Positions 1-12,715 are shown, counted from the first letter of the stretch. The stretch is 64,000 nucleotides of DNA from Isoetes taiwanensis (GCA_021234155.1 JAJEKV010000034.1:10059614-10123613), one strand, 5' to 3'. Program-made: numbers and translations. Notes: generated by a model not told the origin, from the sequence alone.

Positions 1-540
1 GTCTTTGCGACGGGCGGGTTGCCCTCTAGTTTCTTGAGGGTGAAGTAGCCTAAATTAAACCGTGAAGTCATGTTGTCACAATCTATATTTAAATTAAAGT
101 AGACCGCTACCATGTCCTTACAATCAGTTCCCCTACATTCCTGTATAAGCCCGTTCATAAGTGCCCCTCGATTGAGTTGTGTATGCAACTGAGCTAGTTG
201 AACGGTCTTTGTGCAGCTAAGGACCTAGGAAGAAGCTGGAGCTACAGCAGACCACTATCGCCCGAACACCTAGGTTAGCGGGTTTCCGAATCGGCTACCC
301 AGAACAGAAATGACCGCTTGATTCTGACCAATAATGGGTTTGCATGAAGACGTTTTGGATCATATATGGAATGAAGGAGGAGATACAAAATGCCAGAATC
401 GGCTTGTAGACGCTCTGGCTAAGGATCTCGCGAATTGACCAGATGCTCTGGCTAAGGATCACGCGAATTGACCAAACATATAGTTGAGATAACTATTGCA
501 TGCATCACATCCTAGCAAATTTCTGGATAAATAATATCTT
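1..540. other. Unassigned sequence with a 33-bp tandem duplication
   Basis: No gene is visible here. A 33-bp unit beginning agacgctctggctaagga occurs twice in tandem at 408-440 and 441-473, with two mismatches. The surrounding 400 bp are more GC-rich than the following 3 kb, and I cannot assign them to a family. Confidence 0.6.
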
Positions 541-3230
541 TTGGCTGTTGTTTATGTGAAGAGTGTGCAATTCGTAGAGTATCTAGTTCCAGCTTTGAGT
601 CTTCAAAAATTTAACATTTAAGACATCAAGTTCTAAAGTTGAGCCTAGTAAAGAAATGTAATGTTTGGGACTGAATTGCCCAAGATTCCCTTTAGATCAC
701 TATAAGATTTTTAAAAAATCCACAAAAAGTTCGTATAGTATTTAAGTAATTTGTTATATGGAAGTGTGTTCAGTTCGTATTTTAAATCTTGAAATTTTAA
801 AAGTCAAATTTCAAGATTCGTCGTGATTCTATCAAGATTTACTTGGAGTCTCCAATATGCCTGTGCAAATACTGTGCAGGTCATATCATATCTAGTTCAA
901 GCTTGCAATTAAGGAGACAATTCCCTGATGGCATTTGCTCCTACCATATGAATAGTGAGCAGTTTTTATGGTCTTTAGATTGAGCTTCAAATTTGGCAAA
1001 TGTAAACATTGAGGCACCAAGTTATAGGTAGAACACTGAATATACATTGATCTTTCACTTTGGAAAAAGTAAACGTCGAGGCATTAACTTCTAGATAGAT
1101 TATGGTTGTAAACATATTGCATGTTCAATATGTGAAATCTTATTTAGTTTAACCGAATTTATAAGAACAGAATAGAATGATTTTTTATCGTTCACGGAGA
1201 CTAATCGGCCCATGGGACCCAATGAAAGTGACGTGGTATGTAGAGACAATCTACTTCAAATTATATGCTTTGAGAATTGCTATGCTCTAATAAGTAGAAA
1301 ATTGCACATATGTAACGTTAACCTTATCTCTAATTAAGGAAACATTGGAATAGATTGTTAGCAGGCCACTTTGGCACAACATACAATGTGTGTTAAGTTA
1401 GCCTAGCCGCATAAGTAGTGCAAAAATAGACAGCTTTTCAACTGAATACACAGCTTTCTTGTGAATTTTATTTTTGATACACATTAATACATTTTTAATT
1501 TCTCAAGGGTTGGCTTTAATTTTATTAAAGAAGTATGATCCACCTTTGACCAGAGCCCATCAATATTGAGGACAAAAATGCTCTTTTCAACCTCTCAAAA
1601 CAAACCGTGTATTACTATTGGAAAAAAATCAATATGCACATAGTATTTCTATTTCTGTTAAAGGCCATCTGCCAAAGACGATGAAGTCAAGGGTGTCTAA
1701 CAAAGACAATATGCTATCCTCAAACCTTTAAACAACATATAAAGTCCATTGGATCTTGATCGACATGTGTGTATGAGGCAACATTTAGGAAAGAAAGCAT
1801 GCACTACGTCAAAGTCCAAATCAAACCAAAATATCTCATATATAATATGCAATGCTCCTATAACCACAAAGGCCAGGAAATAAAGGATGCAAGATAGTTG
1901 GCACAAACTTATGATGCCTAGTTCGAGTCTTAAATTCGATAATTTCAAGTTGTTATGAAGGTTCACAAAGATTTCCGTAGATTGCTTAATATTCTTTTCC
2001 CCTAGAATCCTGAAGATTGTCTTGGACCCATAGATTCCCCTGTAGTTTGTATGGTCCTATTTCGAGATTCAAATTTAATATATTTAAAAATTATATGAAG
2101 ATACCTTAAGATTCTCTAGGACTATATTAGGTTTTCTCTAGATTCTTCAAGATTCCTTTCGTCAGTTTTGGGATGAAGGTTGTTATTCTCAAGATCCCTA
2201 TTTCTCTTATGCTCGCATTGCGAGTCAACGTGAAACTTAAAAGATAATGGATGCAAATGGGTGCACTTCTTATGGTGTCTACTCCGAGCTTTAAATTAAT
2301 TATATGAAGGTTGTCTTGGATTGCTTAAGATTATACGTGGATTCTCCCCTAGGATGGCATAAGGAACTCCCAAGGTTTCAAATATATGAAAAGCAATTTC
2401 CCTAGATATAATATGGTTTGGGCTTTAGGTTTGGGAAAATTAAATATTAAGATCTGAAGAAATATACAAAATTTATCTCTAAATGGAACTTGTATGATTT
2501 GTGACGTGTAGAGACATGACAATCTCCAACTTTATTAAAACAGTGTTTAAATATTTCGGTAAATTGTCAAAGACTTTATGATCGTTCTCTTCGATTTCCT
2601 AGAAACCCAAAAATTTACTGAGATTCGTATAGATTACGATGCAGTTTGCATGGTATCTATTCAACCTTCAAATTTGATATATTTAAAAAATTGTATGAAG
2701 TTCCTTTCAATCTGTAAATTCGAACGATCTAAAAATTGTGTGAAGATTGTCATGGATTGCTTAAAATCATAGTTGTACTCTCCAAGGTTCCATAAGTTCT
2801 ATAATTCTTCTTGATTACCGAAGATTGTTTAGTGTTTTCTTAATACGAGATCCTCCTAAGATTCTTCGCGAAGAACCATCTAGATTTCATAAGAATCTGT
2901 CAAGATTCTCTTATCTTTTCTAGGAACTCCTATAGAGTTGTATGATTTGTAATAGCTAGAAATATAATCTCCACCAAATATAAAGTAGTGTGATATATAC
3001 ACACAATCTCAAACTTTATTAAAAATCAAGATGTGAACAAATATATGAAATCCTTATATGCAAATTGAAAGATTTCTAAATGCAAATTGAAAGATTTGTA
3101 TCGAAGTGTGTGCAGTTCGTATAGTATCTAGTTCCAGCTTTAAGTCTTCGAAGATTCAAAAATTTAGACATCAAGTTCTAAGTTGCGGCTAGGTAGGAAA
3201 GGTAATGTTTGGGATTGGTTGAGGCTAGCA
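541..3230. repeat. Degenerate long-period repeat array
   Basis: This AT-rich stretch is built from diverged copies of a few phrases. About 560-672 and 3,108-3,222 are direct repeats sharing agtatctagttccagcttt, agacatcaagttctaa and aatgtttggga. Between them, related units recur near 740, 1,920, 2,040, 2,270 and 2,640, with the recurring order 'tggt-tcta', 'ttcaaattt', 'tatgaagrt' and 'ggattgcttaa'. There is no credible coding sequence, and small open frames inside are not conserved between units. The best description is an old tandem or segmental repeat, with unit length too eroded to fix by eye. Confidence 0.55.
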
Positions 3231-3990
3231 AGATTGGTGACCTATGAATACCATTAAACCTCATGGAACTCAAACCCTAGCAAGTTAGGCGACCTATGAG
3301 TTCCAACAACTGATATGCAATTTAGAATTGTTAAAGCATTTTGCATAGCTTGTTTTTGCATTAAAAAAGCATAGTGCAATATTGAAATTCTTGCAGATTG
3401 TTGACCATTTAAAAAATTATAAACATCATTGCTAAATTCTAAACAACATTGCTTCGACAACTAGCGTCGTATCCCAAGAGTGGCAACCACACGTTGGACT
3501 CCAGAGTGTGAGGGACTGGTAAAAATCTGCAATGCATGTGAAAAAAAGGCTTTCACAGATTGCCACAATGCCAAGTTGTAGAAGTTTTGTTGTTCGAATT
3601 ATACCTTCTACTAACTATGCAAAAACGAATCCCCAATCCTTATATTGACAATCAAGTTTAAGATAGAATCATAAAAGTCTAAACAACATGGAAATTACAG
3701 GGAACACAAGTTGTAATGATGGGAAATAACAATGTTATTTAAAAAGAAATAAACAATTAAAACATATTCTTAAAATGAGACTTCTTATAAAAATGTGCCA
3801 CACTTACTGTACATCTTGATTTCCCATTGAAAAACAAAAAGCACTTTGACGTCAAAATCGAAATGCTCGAAAAATAGCCTTCTGCACAACAATTTGAATG
3901 GTAATTCAATTTCAGGCTTTAAATAAAACTTGAATAGTCTATCCAAGTTTTACCATTTTATATTCTTCTAAAGTTGCAACTGGGTCCACT
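3231..3990. other. No gene seen
   Basis: AT-rich unique-looking sequence. No open frame, structural RNA or repeat that I can support. Confidence 0.5.
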
Positions 3991-5680
3991 CTACCCTATC
4001 TGAAGTATCCCAGGCCTTAAGACGTGGATTTGTTCCAGCCAAATATCATTTGGATGCAAGATACACCCACCAAGATGTGCTGAACAAAGATGGATGATGC
4101 ATGATTGCGATTGCAAGGTGCTGGAACAACTCAAATATGACATGGCAGGGGATGCCTGCAAATATATTGTAATTTGTATCAACAGTTATTCAAGGATGTT
4201 TAAGCCAAATTAATAACTAAATTAAATGAATTGGATACCTTTCCTTCGAGAATATAGTGATGATTCAGCATCGTCACTATATACCCTGAACAAAAGAACA
4301 TCAGTAAGATTGGAGTACATAGTATAGCCAAGCCAAACTATAATATCCAGCCAGGCCAATGAAGCTACCTGCAAATAAAGGACGAAAAAAATCATGTTGA
4401 TATGGTTTAGGAAGAACAATCTCTACTTTAATTGGAGAGCAATTCATTAGACAGTTAACATGAACATCTTGAAAGCGTATTTGCAATGAACAACCTGAAA
4501 CCAGTAAAACTTCTTAGCTTTATACATTATCCTAATGAAGGGACTGCGAAAATTGATAAAATCCCAGCTTTTAAACGAATGTTGTGAGGCAAAAAGCCAT
4601 CATGATTCACTTGAAAGCCCCTGAATTCTCTATTTGTATCATAGAGAACTTAAAGAATATTGGAATACATAGTTCCCCAGTTAAAAGCATACATGAAACT
4701 ATGACAGAGAACTTAAAAAACATAGGATGTCAGATATAAAATCACCGCTATAAAATTACGCATGCAGAGAATTTTTGTAATTCTTTCATACCAATTAGTG
4801 TCGTCAATAAAACAATGCTTTGTTCTTGGCATTTTCATGTGCTCTAGCATATGAAGCTCAACAATTTTAACCATTCAATAACACACTGATAACGCATTTC
4901 ATCCTCTTCACTTCTGAGAAAGGCAAGTGCAAAGCTTAAGGCCAGAGTGGACATTTTAAGAACTAGAGAAGCACTTGCCCGAATGCATGAGTAGTCGAAA
5001 TTGTACGCGTAAATAAATTTTTGGGACTAACCTTTGTTCAAGAAACTTGGTTGCCTCAAGAAATTCGCTGGGCTTGCCAAGCCAGCTTCTATTAAGAAAT
5101 TTTAAGCTCAGGGCATTTCTCCTATGCATTTACTGCCTAAGACTACATATTGAAAGTGAAGCTTGCAAGGCCTTCTATTTGCAACTTACCTCAGCATATA
5201 GCCATCGAGTTGAATGCTATGCACCAAACAATAATAAACAATGCACAATGCTCCTAGTGCTACTAAAAGTGGTAACCATACAAATTCAGTCATATGTGAA
5301 GGTAAAATAATCTAATTCTCACACATACTTTAAATAGATTGTTATTTGTCTACACACATTCCACGAATCTGGCCAATCGAAAAAGATAGATAGGACACAT
5401 TAACATAAAGTATATCAAAACATAAAGTAAATCAAAGGAGATACGAACCTTAATGGTGGTCTAAAATCTCACTTACAGCTCCAAGATCAACCTGCAAATA
5501 GTAAATTTTCAAATTTCTGAAGTGAAACAAAGGATCATCTGCATGCCTTCTCGCCGTTTCTTCAAATGTTGATAACAAGCAAAGCTGACAAAGGAATTGA
5601 TCGACGGATAGACAGCCGGTTGGTTTTATAAGCCCCGACAGAGTCTTGCTCAAGAACAAATCTTTCCGACCCAAGCACAA
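3991..5680 (-). other. Possible decayed minus-strand exons
   Basis: On the minus strand several short open stretches are preceded by good plant 3' splice acceptors (pyrimidine tract then TTTGCAG), around 4,160, 4,375 and 5,495. The open stretches end near 3,991, 4,222 and 5,450. None of the translated pieces resembles a family I recognise. They may belong to the same broken locus as the kinase-like and WD40-like fragments to the right, because strand and spacing agree, but no continuous model can be built from sequence alone. Stops interrupt most frames, so if this was a gene it is probably a relic. Confidence 0.2.
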
Positions 5681-5752
5681 AAATGCCCCCCGCTATCTTA
5701 ACTTGCGGAAATAGAAGAATGGGCTAAAGAAATGTAGGGACTTTTCATTGTG

Positions 5753-6259
5753 CTACAATCGGGAGACATGAAAACCAAGTTTTCGTGATTTGTGCTTACA
5801 CTTAACCGCAGGTGTATTTGCGTTCTTAAATATCAAAACATTTCGAAAGCCTTTGCATCTCATAATGCAATACACCAATCCGAAGTTTCTATGCAGATAG
5901 TAGCATTCATTTCTACCGAATTTTGCATTATGTAAAGGCAAAAGAGACTCCATACAAAATAAAGCCCTGAAATTGTAAGAAATCATTATGAACCAAATGC
6001 AATCACCTAATGGGAATAAGTCCATCCATATTACCATCCGATGATCGAGCCCGCCCAAAGCAAAAATATTGACAACTCCGGTCCGAGATGCCCGAAGCTC
6101 CTTTTGCGGGTGTAGAGCAAGAAAACATGGGTTCTTTCTTGCGGGACGTTTCGGCGGGACAAACGACCACTCTTCATGCGATGTAATGCAAACATGCCCA
6201 TCCTTGGATTTAGGTTTTACATAAACTGCATTTGTAAAGCACGAATAAAAGTAATTCAA
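5753..6259 (-). pseudogene. WD40-like fragment (tentative)
   Basis: This is a 168-codon minus-strand open frame. The middle (roughly residues 20-75) contains an HPQKELRASRTG segment followed by NIFALGGLDHRMVIWM. The second part resembles the end of a WD40 blade (Gly/Ser-x-Asp-x-x-(I/V)-x-(I/V)-W), as in chromatin-assembly WD proteins of the HIRA type. The sequence after the Trp loses that character, so the frame probably runs into an intron or decayed DNA. It abuts the kinase-like fragment on the same strand. Assignment to HIRA is only a resemblance. A chance open frame cannot be excluded. Confidence 0.25.
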
Positions 6260-6441
6260 TTAGACAAACCTAGCTCCATTTTTGAAAGGGCATGGACATG
6301 TCGATGGGTTTTTTTGCCTGTGACTAATTTTGACAGAACCACCTCAAATGCATAAACATCCCTTGAATCTGCAAGCTGCCAATCCAAAATCTTAAGGCTA
6401 TAAAAAATATAGAAAATCTGAGCCATCCTGTAGCATTTCAT
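6256..6441 (-). pseudogene. Protein-kinase (receptor-like kinase) fragment
   Basis: This 61-codon minus-strand frame contains ADSRDVYAFEVVLSKLVTGK. It matches the subdomain IX region of plant receptor-like kinases, usually (K/T)xDVYAFGVVLxELxTGKK. The Asp that anchors the catalytic loop and the DVYAF core are present. The invariant Gly after DVYAF is replaced by Glu, and the usual Glu before LxTG is Lys. No catalytic loop (HRDLK) or DFG is visible nearby. It is therefore a single decayed exon or retro-copy piece and not a working kinase gene. Confidence 0.4.
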
Positions 6442-6945
6442 CCCACATAATTGACGGAATACCTATAACAAACTAAAAGTTATGTATTGACAGAGTTCTA
6501 AAAGCCTCATTTGGAAAAAACCCTTGAAAAATACAATCAATGTCTTGGTTTTTGAGCAAAACTTGGATGGAAAATCTTGAATCAGGAATGCGTGCAATCA
6601 AATCCACTGTATAAAAGCTTGATTCAGCAATACAGGGTCACGAAATTTTCAGAGCCATATTTGGGAAAAAATGATTGTTCTTGATGATGCAGAGCCTGAA
6701 TTTGGGTCTCTAAAATCCAAGGCCAAATGCCAATAAGTTTTCCAAATGGCGAAGCCCATCGGGTAGCTCCCTAGATGACATTACCGATGCCACACACTGC
6801 CTCTGCTCCGATCCTTGCAACTGCGGACATAAATTCTGAAAGGAAAATCTTGATGCTCGCCAAGTTATTTCGGTTGGAGCATCCGGATCCGTAATGCGGT
6901 GTGACCGAGAGTTTACAGCGAATAGTAGGTTTGGAGCAGTCATCA

Positions 6946-6985
6946 GCATATCCTAGGTATATTCTAGCATATACCTAGGATATGC
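6946..6985. repeat. Perfect 16-bp inverted repeat, 8-nt loop
   Basis: The arm gcatatcctaggtata at 6,946-6,961 is followed by the loop ttctagca and an exact reverse complement at 6,970-6,985. Both arms contain CCTAGG. No coding or terminator context is obvious; it may be the end or fold of a small foldback element. Confidence 0.85.
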
Positions 6986-7004
6986 CATAAAACCACATAA
7001 ACAA

Positions 7005-7029
7005 GGGTTTGCCCCCCTAGGGGCAACCC
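7005..7029. repeat. 25-bp motif shared in inverse orientation with 50,444-50,468
   Basis: The sequence here, centred on CCCCCCTAGGGGC, is the exact reverse complement of 50,444-50,468. It is itself an imperfect palindrome around CCTAGG. The flanks are not obviously alike, so this may be the conserved end of a short mobile element. The second copy has a truncated neighbour (gggttgcccct) about 45 bp upstream. Confidence 0.7.
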
Positions 7030-7369
7030 AAAAATAAATAAAAGGAAAGTACGCTTGCACCTATTCTGACTTTTAAAGCAAGACCAAGTACACTCCTTGT
7101 GAACACATATTATACATCATTGTGAAGATACTGGAAAACTTCATGGGTAAACTTCCATTTTGTTTAAGGCAGTCTGCTGCCAACTTTAATGATGTCAATC
7201 ATAAGCCAATATATTAGCTTCGCAGCACAATCGATGTTCTATATGTTAATACAACTTTCTTAGGTAGATAAAACCTTGACTACAATTGTACTTCACTTTT
7301 CAAGTATAAAAAAAGACCAAAGTGCCCATGAAAAAAGACCCTACATAAATTTACACTCCAATACCACTA

Positions 7370-7832
7370 TCAAAATTGCCACGGGGGCAAACTTCCGTCA
7401 AGTTGGTCTATGGACAAAATGCTATGATGCCATTTAAATATATACTTTTACTCTCGGCTTTTAGCTTGCCACAGTTCATAATCCTTCCGCTGCTTTGCAG
7501 GATAGAGTATATCAATTGCAACAACTGGATGAAATTCGTAGGGATGCTTATCTTTGTCTCCTTATTGGTAATAAATCAAGGAAATCATTGGAGTTATCAC
7601 AAGATCAAGGCAAAACAATTTAAACAAGGTGATTTGGTCCTACTCTATGATTCTAGTTACAAAAATCATCCGGGCAAATTAAAATTTCGGTAGCTTAGGC
7701 CTTACAAAATCCTTCAGGTGGCCTACCCTAGCGTATTCCAGTTCGCAGAATTGGATGGCACACCACTGCCATCACTTGTCAATGGCTTTCGCCTCAAACA
7801 ATTTCACACAGAATGCAAATTCAGATAGTACA
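7370..7832 (+). pseudogene. Ty3/gypsy integrase C-terminal relic
   Basis: Translated in the plus direction, this reads as the last part of a gypsy-type integrase. It starts with a SVKLVYGQNAMMPFKY motif (family form: TPFxLVYGxEAVxPxEY). After a broken stretch comes KQFKQGDLVLLYDSSYKNHP, the integrase GPY/F-region lead-in. A stop then replaces the residue before the rest of the motif: PYKILQVAYPSVFQFAELDG and SLVNGFRLKQF. The order and spacing are those of an integrase C-terminus. No catalytic core, reverse transcriptase or LTR is visible nearby, so it is a truncated fossil unrelated to the element at 12.7-28.2 kb. Confidence 0.75.
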
Positions 7833-8820
7833 AAAGACACAGAAGAACAAGATGGTTGAGACAAACAATGCTTTCAATATATCAAAAAGTCTTTTACAAA
7901 AAAGAAGTTGTATCTACATATTCCCAAATCCTAAACTAATCTTGTTGCCCCTATTCAAGATTGGGTGTAGTGCACGCTCGGAGGATGAAGTATCCTTCAT
8001 TCTTTGCCCAGCAGAGGTGTAGCACGAAGTCAATATAACCGAACATTGGATCCGGATCATCAGCAACCCCCCAGCAGCCATCCGTCCATCGAAATGCCTC
8101 GGTTTTTCATCTTCCATATATTAAGATGGTTCATGCGGCATGTCAACCACTCCAAACACTGAGACGACATTGTATTTCATCTCTATTGTTTAACTGCTGA
8201 GTGCTTTTTCTCTACGATAAGGCCTCTTTTATAGGCTCATCACCCTGGCCATCAAATTTCTTTGGCAAATTAATCTTAGACTCTGATCGCCTCCTCTCGG
8301 AGCTAGAGGCTAACTCATGAGATGCGATTCATTCTCTGGGCTCTTTTTTGTCCAACTGCAATTGCAAACATACTTACAAGCTGTTGGACTTGTTGTAACA
8401 AGGATGAAATATCCTCCAGAGAGATAAAAAACACCAAATATAGGCAAAGGAATATTTAGGCTCGGAGCAGGCAAGAACTGATAAGAGATTTCAGTTTAAA
8501 TTACATGAACCTAGAGGAAATACACAAATATGCAAGAAATACACAAAGAATATGCTAAAATGCTGGAAATACTTAATATAACTGAGCAGAATACAAGAAC
8601 TTGAGCTAAAAGACTGAAGACTAGCGTTGAACCAGAATGGTTCAACAAGAATGAGACTCCTCTATATATACCTAAAATAATGGTAGGTCAGGATTGCACC
8701 ACTCCAATGGATGAGATCGTGCCAAGTGGCACGCATGCTCCTATGTTTTGGAATGTTCTACAACCTCCTGAAGACCGGTACACATATGGGGAAGATGCAA
8801 GGTAATATCTACAAGGAATA
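7833..8820. other. No gene seen
   Basis: Mixed-composition sequence after the integrase relic. I see no convincing coding region. Part of it may be the 3' flank or LTR debris of that relic. Confidence 0.5.
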
Positions 8821-8822
8821 TA

Positions 8823-8889
8823 GGTAGCTCAGTTGGCAAAGGTATGTGGCTTGTGCAGCTAAAAAGTTACAAGTTTGAATCCACTACCC
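8823..8889 (+). repeat. tRNA-like sequence, tRNA pseudogene or SINE head
   Basis: The 67-nt stretch opens with GGTAGCTCAGTTGG, an exact RNA polymerase III A-box (TRGCNNAGYNGG), and closes with AGTTTGAATCC, a near match to the B-box (GGTTCRANTCC). GGTAG at the start pairs with CTACC at the end as an acceptor stem. The length is short for a tRNA and the anticodon arm does not fold cleanly, so a functional tRNA is unlikely. A tRNA-derived SINE head or tRNA pseudogene is the better reading. Downstream sequence to about 9,010 would be the tRNA-unrelated part if this is a SINE. Confidence 0.55.
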
Positions 8890-9256
8890 TTCAGTCCGTG
8901 TGATGACCATTTTTGTATATAAGAGTATATCTAAATACCCGTATAGCAGGTGCTGTCAGCCATTTCGCTCTTATTAGAAAGCAATAAGTACTATTGATAT
9001 TCCTCTTTGGTATTTTTCGACTAAGTTTTTCAATGCTGCTACAGCTTGCATATGGATCAATCAGAGTGCAGAATCTTAACAAAAGTCCACAAAGGGTGAG
9101 GATAGGCCCACGATGTTTAAACCGCTAGGATTGAATCTCGGCGCTATACTACAGGATTTCGAGATAGGGATTCTGTTTGGGAGGATCAAATCTTAATGAT
9201 ACCTGGCTCCAGGATCGCATTCATGCGATCCCGGATTGAAGCATACGTGATAGGAG

Positions 9257-9424
9257 GGCTAGGATGCGCCGCCAATATTTGGCAGTTGTGATTGGCTACT
9301 ACTACGTCACGCCATGATGCTACCCAGCTCTAGGATCGCGTATTGGAAAATCTCAGATTAGATTGAAGGGCTAGGGTGCGCCGCCAGTATTGGCAGCTGC
9401 GATTGGCTTCCGCTACTTCGCCAC
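9257..9424. repeat. Diverged ~110-bp direct duplication
   Basis: gggctaggatgcgccgcca at 9,257 recurs as gggctagggtgcgccgcca at about 9,368, and the similarity extends about 57 bp (ggcagyygcgattggcty). Less conserved sequence upstream of each (taggatcgc) also corresponds. It lies in a GC-richer island just left of the CACTA insertion. Confidence 0.6.
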
Positions 9425-9731
9425 AGGATCTACAAGGTGATTCCTTGCGGCGTGTCACGCTAGAGAGATCCTATATTCTGAGAAAGCATGAATGGATCCT
9501 TGAGGAATGAATCAGCTTAGACGGCGGAGATGTGCTGGGGAGTTTGATAGTTGGGATGTGATCAAAGATACTTGACTGGTGTCTGATATAGTCTGACCAT
9601 TCAAGATACGGTGGTCAGCCATGAATGCGTAGCGGCTACCACGTATCGGTATCTCCCTGGAGGGTATCTCGATGGTCAAAGATTTAACGAGATGTGCGCT
9701 CGAAACCCAGAATACTGAGGCGGGTTCCTTA

Positions 9732-9774
9732 CACTACAAGAGGAAGGGGGTATTAGAGTCAGTTTTAGCGTCAG
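9732..9774 (+). repeat. CACTA left terminal inverted repeat
   Basis: 43 bp beginning CACTACAAGAGG, the inverse of 31,447-31,489 with a single G/A difference near the inner edge. It is flanked on the left by the TTA target duplication. Confidence 0.95.
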
Positions 9775-10385
9775 ACCTTAGTTATAAACTTAGACAGAAA
9801 AAAACCAAAAAAAACCCTTGAACTGACATTATGGCTGACGCTACAACTGACTCTACGTTCTGTCGTTTAAACGTCAGAATTAGCGTCAGACTTTAGAGTC
9901 AGTTTTGCAGCAGATATAGAGTCACAATTACAGTCAACCATAGTGTTAGAATTAGAGGCAACTCTACCATCAGCATTAGAGTCATCATTAGAGTCACAAT
10001 AAAAGTCAACCATAGTGTTAGAATTAGAGGCAACTCTATCATCAACATTAGAGTCACAATTAGAGTCAACCATAGTGTTAGAATTAGAAACAACTCTACC
10101 ATCAACATTAGAGTCAAGATTAGAGTCAACAAAGAGTGTTAGAATAGAGTCAACTTTACCATCACAATTAGAGAGGCAAGATTAGTGTCACAATTAGAGT
10201 CATTCATAGCGTTAGAATTAGAGTCAACTATTTAGACAGCCTTAGCATCGACTTTAGGATCGAAGTAGAGTCGAATAGAGTTTCAGAAGCGTTAGAATTA
10301 AAAGTCACCAATTATGACACAATTAGAGTCAATTCTAACGTCAGGATATAGAAGTCGATCTTTGAGTTAGTTATAACGTCATTCC
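9775..10385 (+). repeat. CACTA left subterminal repeat array
   Basis: Dense short repeats: gagtca, gcgtcaga, and a roughly 60-bp higher-order unit (catagtgttagaattagag followed by ycaactctaccatcaac) repeated at about 9,940, 10,010 and 10,070. Such arrays bind the element-encoded TnpA-type protein in En/Spm. Open frames here are by-products of the repeat. Confidence 0.85.
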
Positions 10386-12715
10386 ATGCACATACATGAA
10401 AGTCATGTTCGTATCTTTATTTTATTGCCAACTAGAAATTCAAAATTCAAAAGAACTCAATTAATAACATACAGTATCACCATTTCTATTTCTTCCAGAT
10501 GAAAGTTACAATAATTTGATTGTCTTTCAGCATTTCAAGCTTTACAATTTACTTTTGAAATAACTAATACAACCTACTTTTTTTCTTGCAAAATCTCCAT
10601 CAAAAGCTTTAACTAGGCAAAGAAGGTCAAACAGACCTGCCAGTACAGATTCTTAGTTTCTTTTCGTAACTCTAACATCTCCTAACAATAGCTTTAGTAG
10701 ACATTTGATATTTCATCTTCAACTATAGAAATATTGACAAGCATTACCCTGATATTACTTTCAGAGTTTCACCCTTCTAGAAACCTCCCTACTATACAAA
10801 GCTTCTTCTACGACCACAAAATTCCATTATCATCTGTATGAACTACAATCGGATTGCTCGCTGCTCAGGCATGCTCAGTTAACATCTTCACTTTGATATT
10901 CGCACTCTTCTCTTTCTGCCCTCTTGTTAGAGTAGGTAAATGACTAACTTGGAAATGCATCTAATGTCTTAGAATAGATACATATTACCCCTTTAGAAGA
11001 GAGGGTCAAGATGTAAGCACTCAACTCTCTATGCAGGAGCCCAACTGCCCCGAATCCACCTGATATACATGAGTTGGAACCTTAGAAGAAATTGTTCAGC
11101 AACTCATTAGGGAAAGTAATTCCTTGCTGCCTTGGCATAGACTCTGGCTCAGAATAAATATCATTTGTAGATGTTGCTTTTCCATGAACCCACTAAGGCA
11201 TCTTCTTTCTCTTCAACTTCATCAAAATATCAAGGCTCTACTAACCATTTCAAGCATTATCTCTCAGATAATGGAGCTCTTCTCCATAAGTTCTGTGTTT
11301 GGAGAGGTGGTTTGAAAAAATCCTTGTTCTCATTGCCCTCTGGGGAACAATCAGTAAATTGGAGGGAAACGGTGATGATTTGTTGAATATTCGCTTCTGA
11401 TATTCTTACTGGCATAAATTCATGACCACTCACCTACAGTATCCCACTCCATCTTCACAATTGTATGTTTCTATCTGCCAATATAAGATTGATGATCAAG
11501 TGTGAATCCAAAACCCCGCATCAAATTGCAGCAGATAAAACTATGTGAACTATGGAATACCTATGAGCCACTAATCAAACAGCTCATAGTTATAAATTGA
11601 TACAAGGATCTGCTTCTAGAAGCCCACTGACTGCCAACCTTTTTTCTCCAATTCTTGCCGCAAGACCTACACATGAAAATGGCATAAATTAATCACTAGT
11701 TACAAAAGAGAAAAAAGAAGATACTATGTAAAGTAGATCTCTCACTTTAATTCTCTTTCGATTGTTTTCAAATCCAAATCTTCCTAATCGTGAAGCAGAC
11801 CAATATTCCACCAAAGAACGTTTTCCAGGTGGAAACCAGAACTCAACATCATCAACAAACTACAGCCAAATGCAATAAGTTCAGGTATGGCAAAATAACC
11901 ACCAACATGTTTATGTTAAGTAAGAAAGCACTCATTGTTTTCGACCATCAGAATAGGCAAAGTATAGTACTGTGTAGGCAATGATGTATATTGTCTCGGG
12001 AAACAAATTACAGGAAGGACTCACATCTTCTCCAAGATAAAGAGTAGCAAATGATTTGAAAGATAATAGAATGGTGGTACCTTTACACAATAGAATAGTT
12101 AGTGCCTCACAGATTGGCAGTCTGTGGCACTTATCCCAGTCTTCGCAACTCAGTTTGTTCACTGAGCTTGCTTAAATATACAGCGCCACATTCCTTTAAT
12201 ACTGCCTCCTAGGGATTGTACATTCCAACCACTCAATTCTAAATTGACAACCTCTTTTAGCAACAGAATTCCCAATACAATATGAAGGCTTTCCAAAGAA
12301 AAAAAACTGTCAAAACACTCGACTACTCAGACAACCTTTGATGCAGTGATCTAGGATTTAGCTAATAGAATGGTTTACTTAGGGGTCGCTGTGACGATAA
12401 TGCAGATGGACCTTTTAGAAGAAGACTGGGCTACTTCACGACATAAAATCTAAGTGAATTTACCCCAAATATAGGGCTCTCATACTCCACATATAGATAG
12501 TCGTCTGTTTTCTTCAGAATTTTTGCTGTAAAATTATCTGGTTTGGTACTTGTAACCTGCAAATATATTTAAAAAAAGTTAAGCATGCAAATTGGCAACA
12601 TTTATGACTGTAGGAGTTACAAAATTGGCATGCCTGATGATCTACAAGCGCTCTCAAAACTATAAATATCTACTCTAAGACAGCGGATTGAAGACCTTTT
12701 GGCGATCCAAAGCCT
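10386..12715. other. CACTA interior, left part; no gene recognised
   Basis: About 2.3 kb between the subterminal array and the nested LTR element. Only short open frames occur on either strand, and none shows a transposase, DUF4218 or DUF4216 motif. It could be intron or decayed coding sequence of the CACTA gene set. Confidence 0.5.

Noticed and set aside
8823-8889. Functional tRNA gene
   Set aside because: It is shorter than a tRNA, the anticodon arm does not fold, and the B-box has two departures.
9867-10132. Asn/Ser/Asp- and Leu/Thr-rich repetitive open frames
   Set aside because: They are translations of the CACTA subterminal repeat array, open only because the repeats lack stops.
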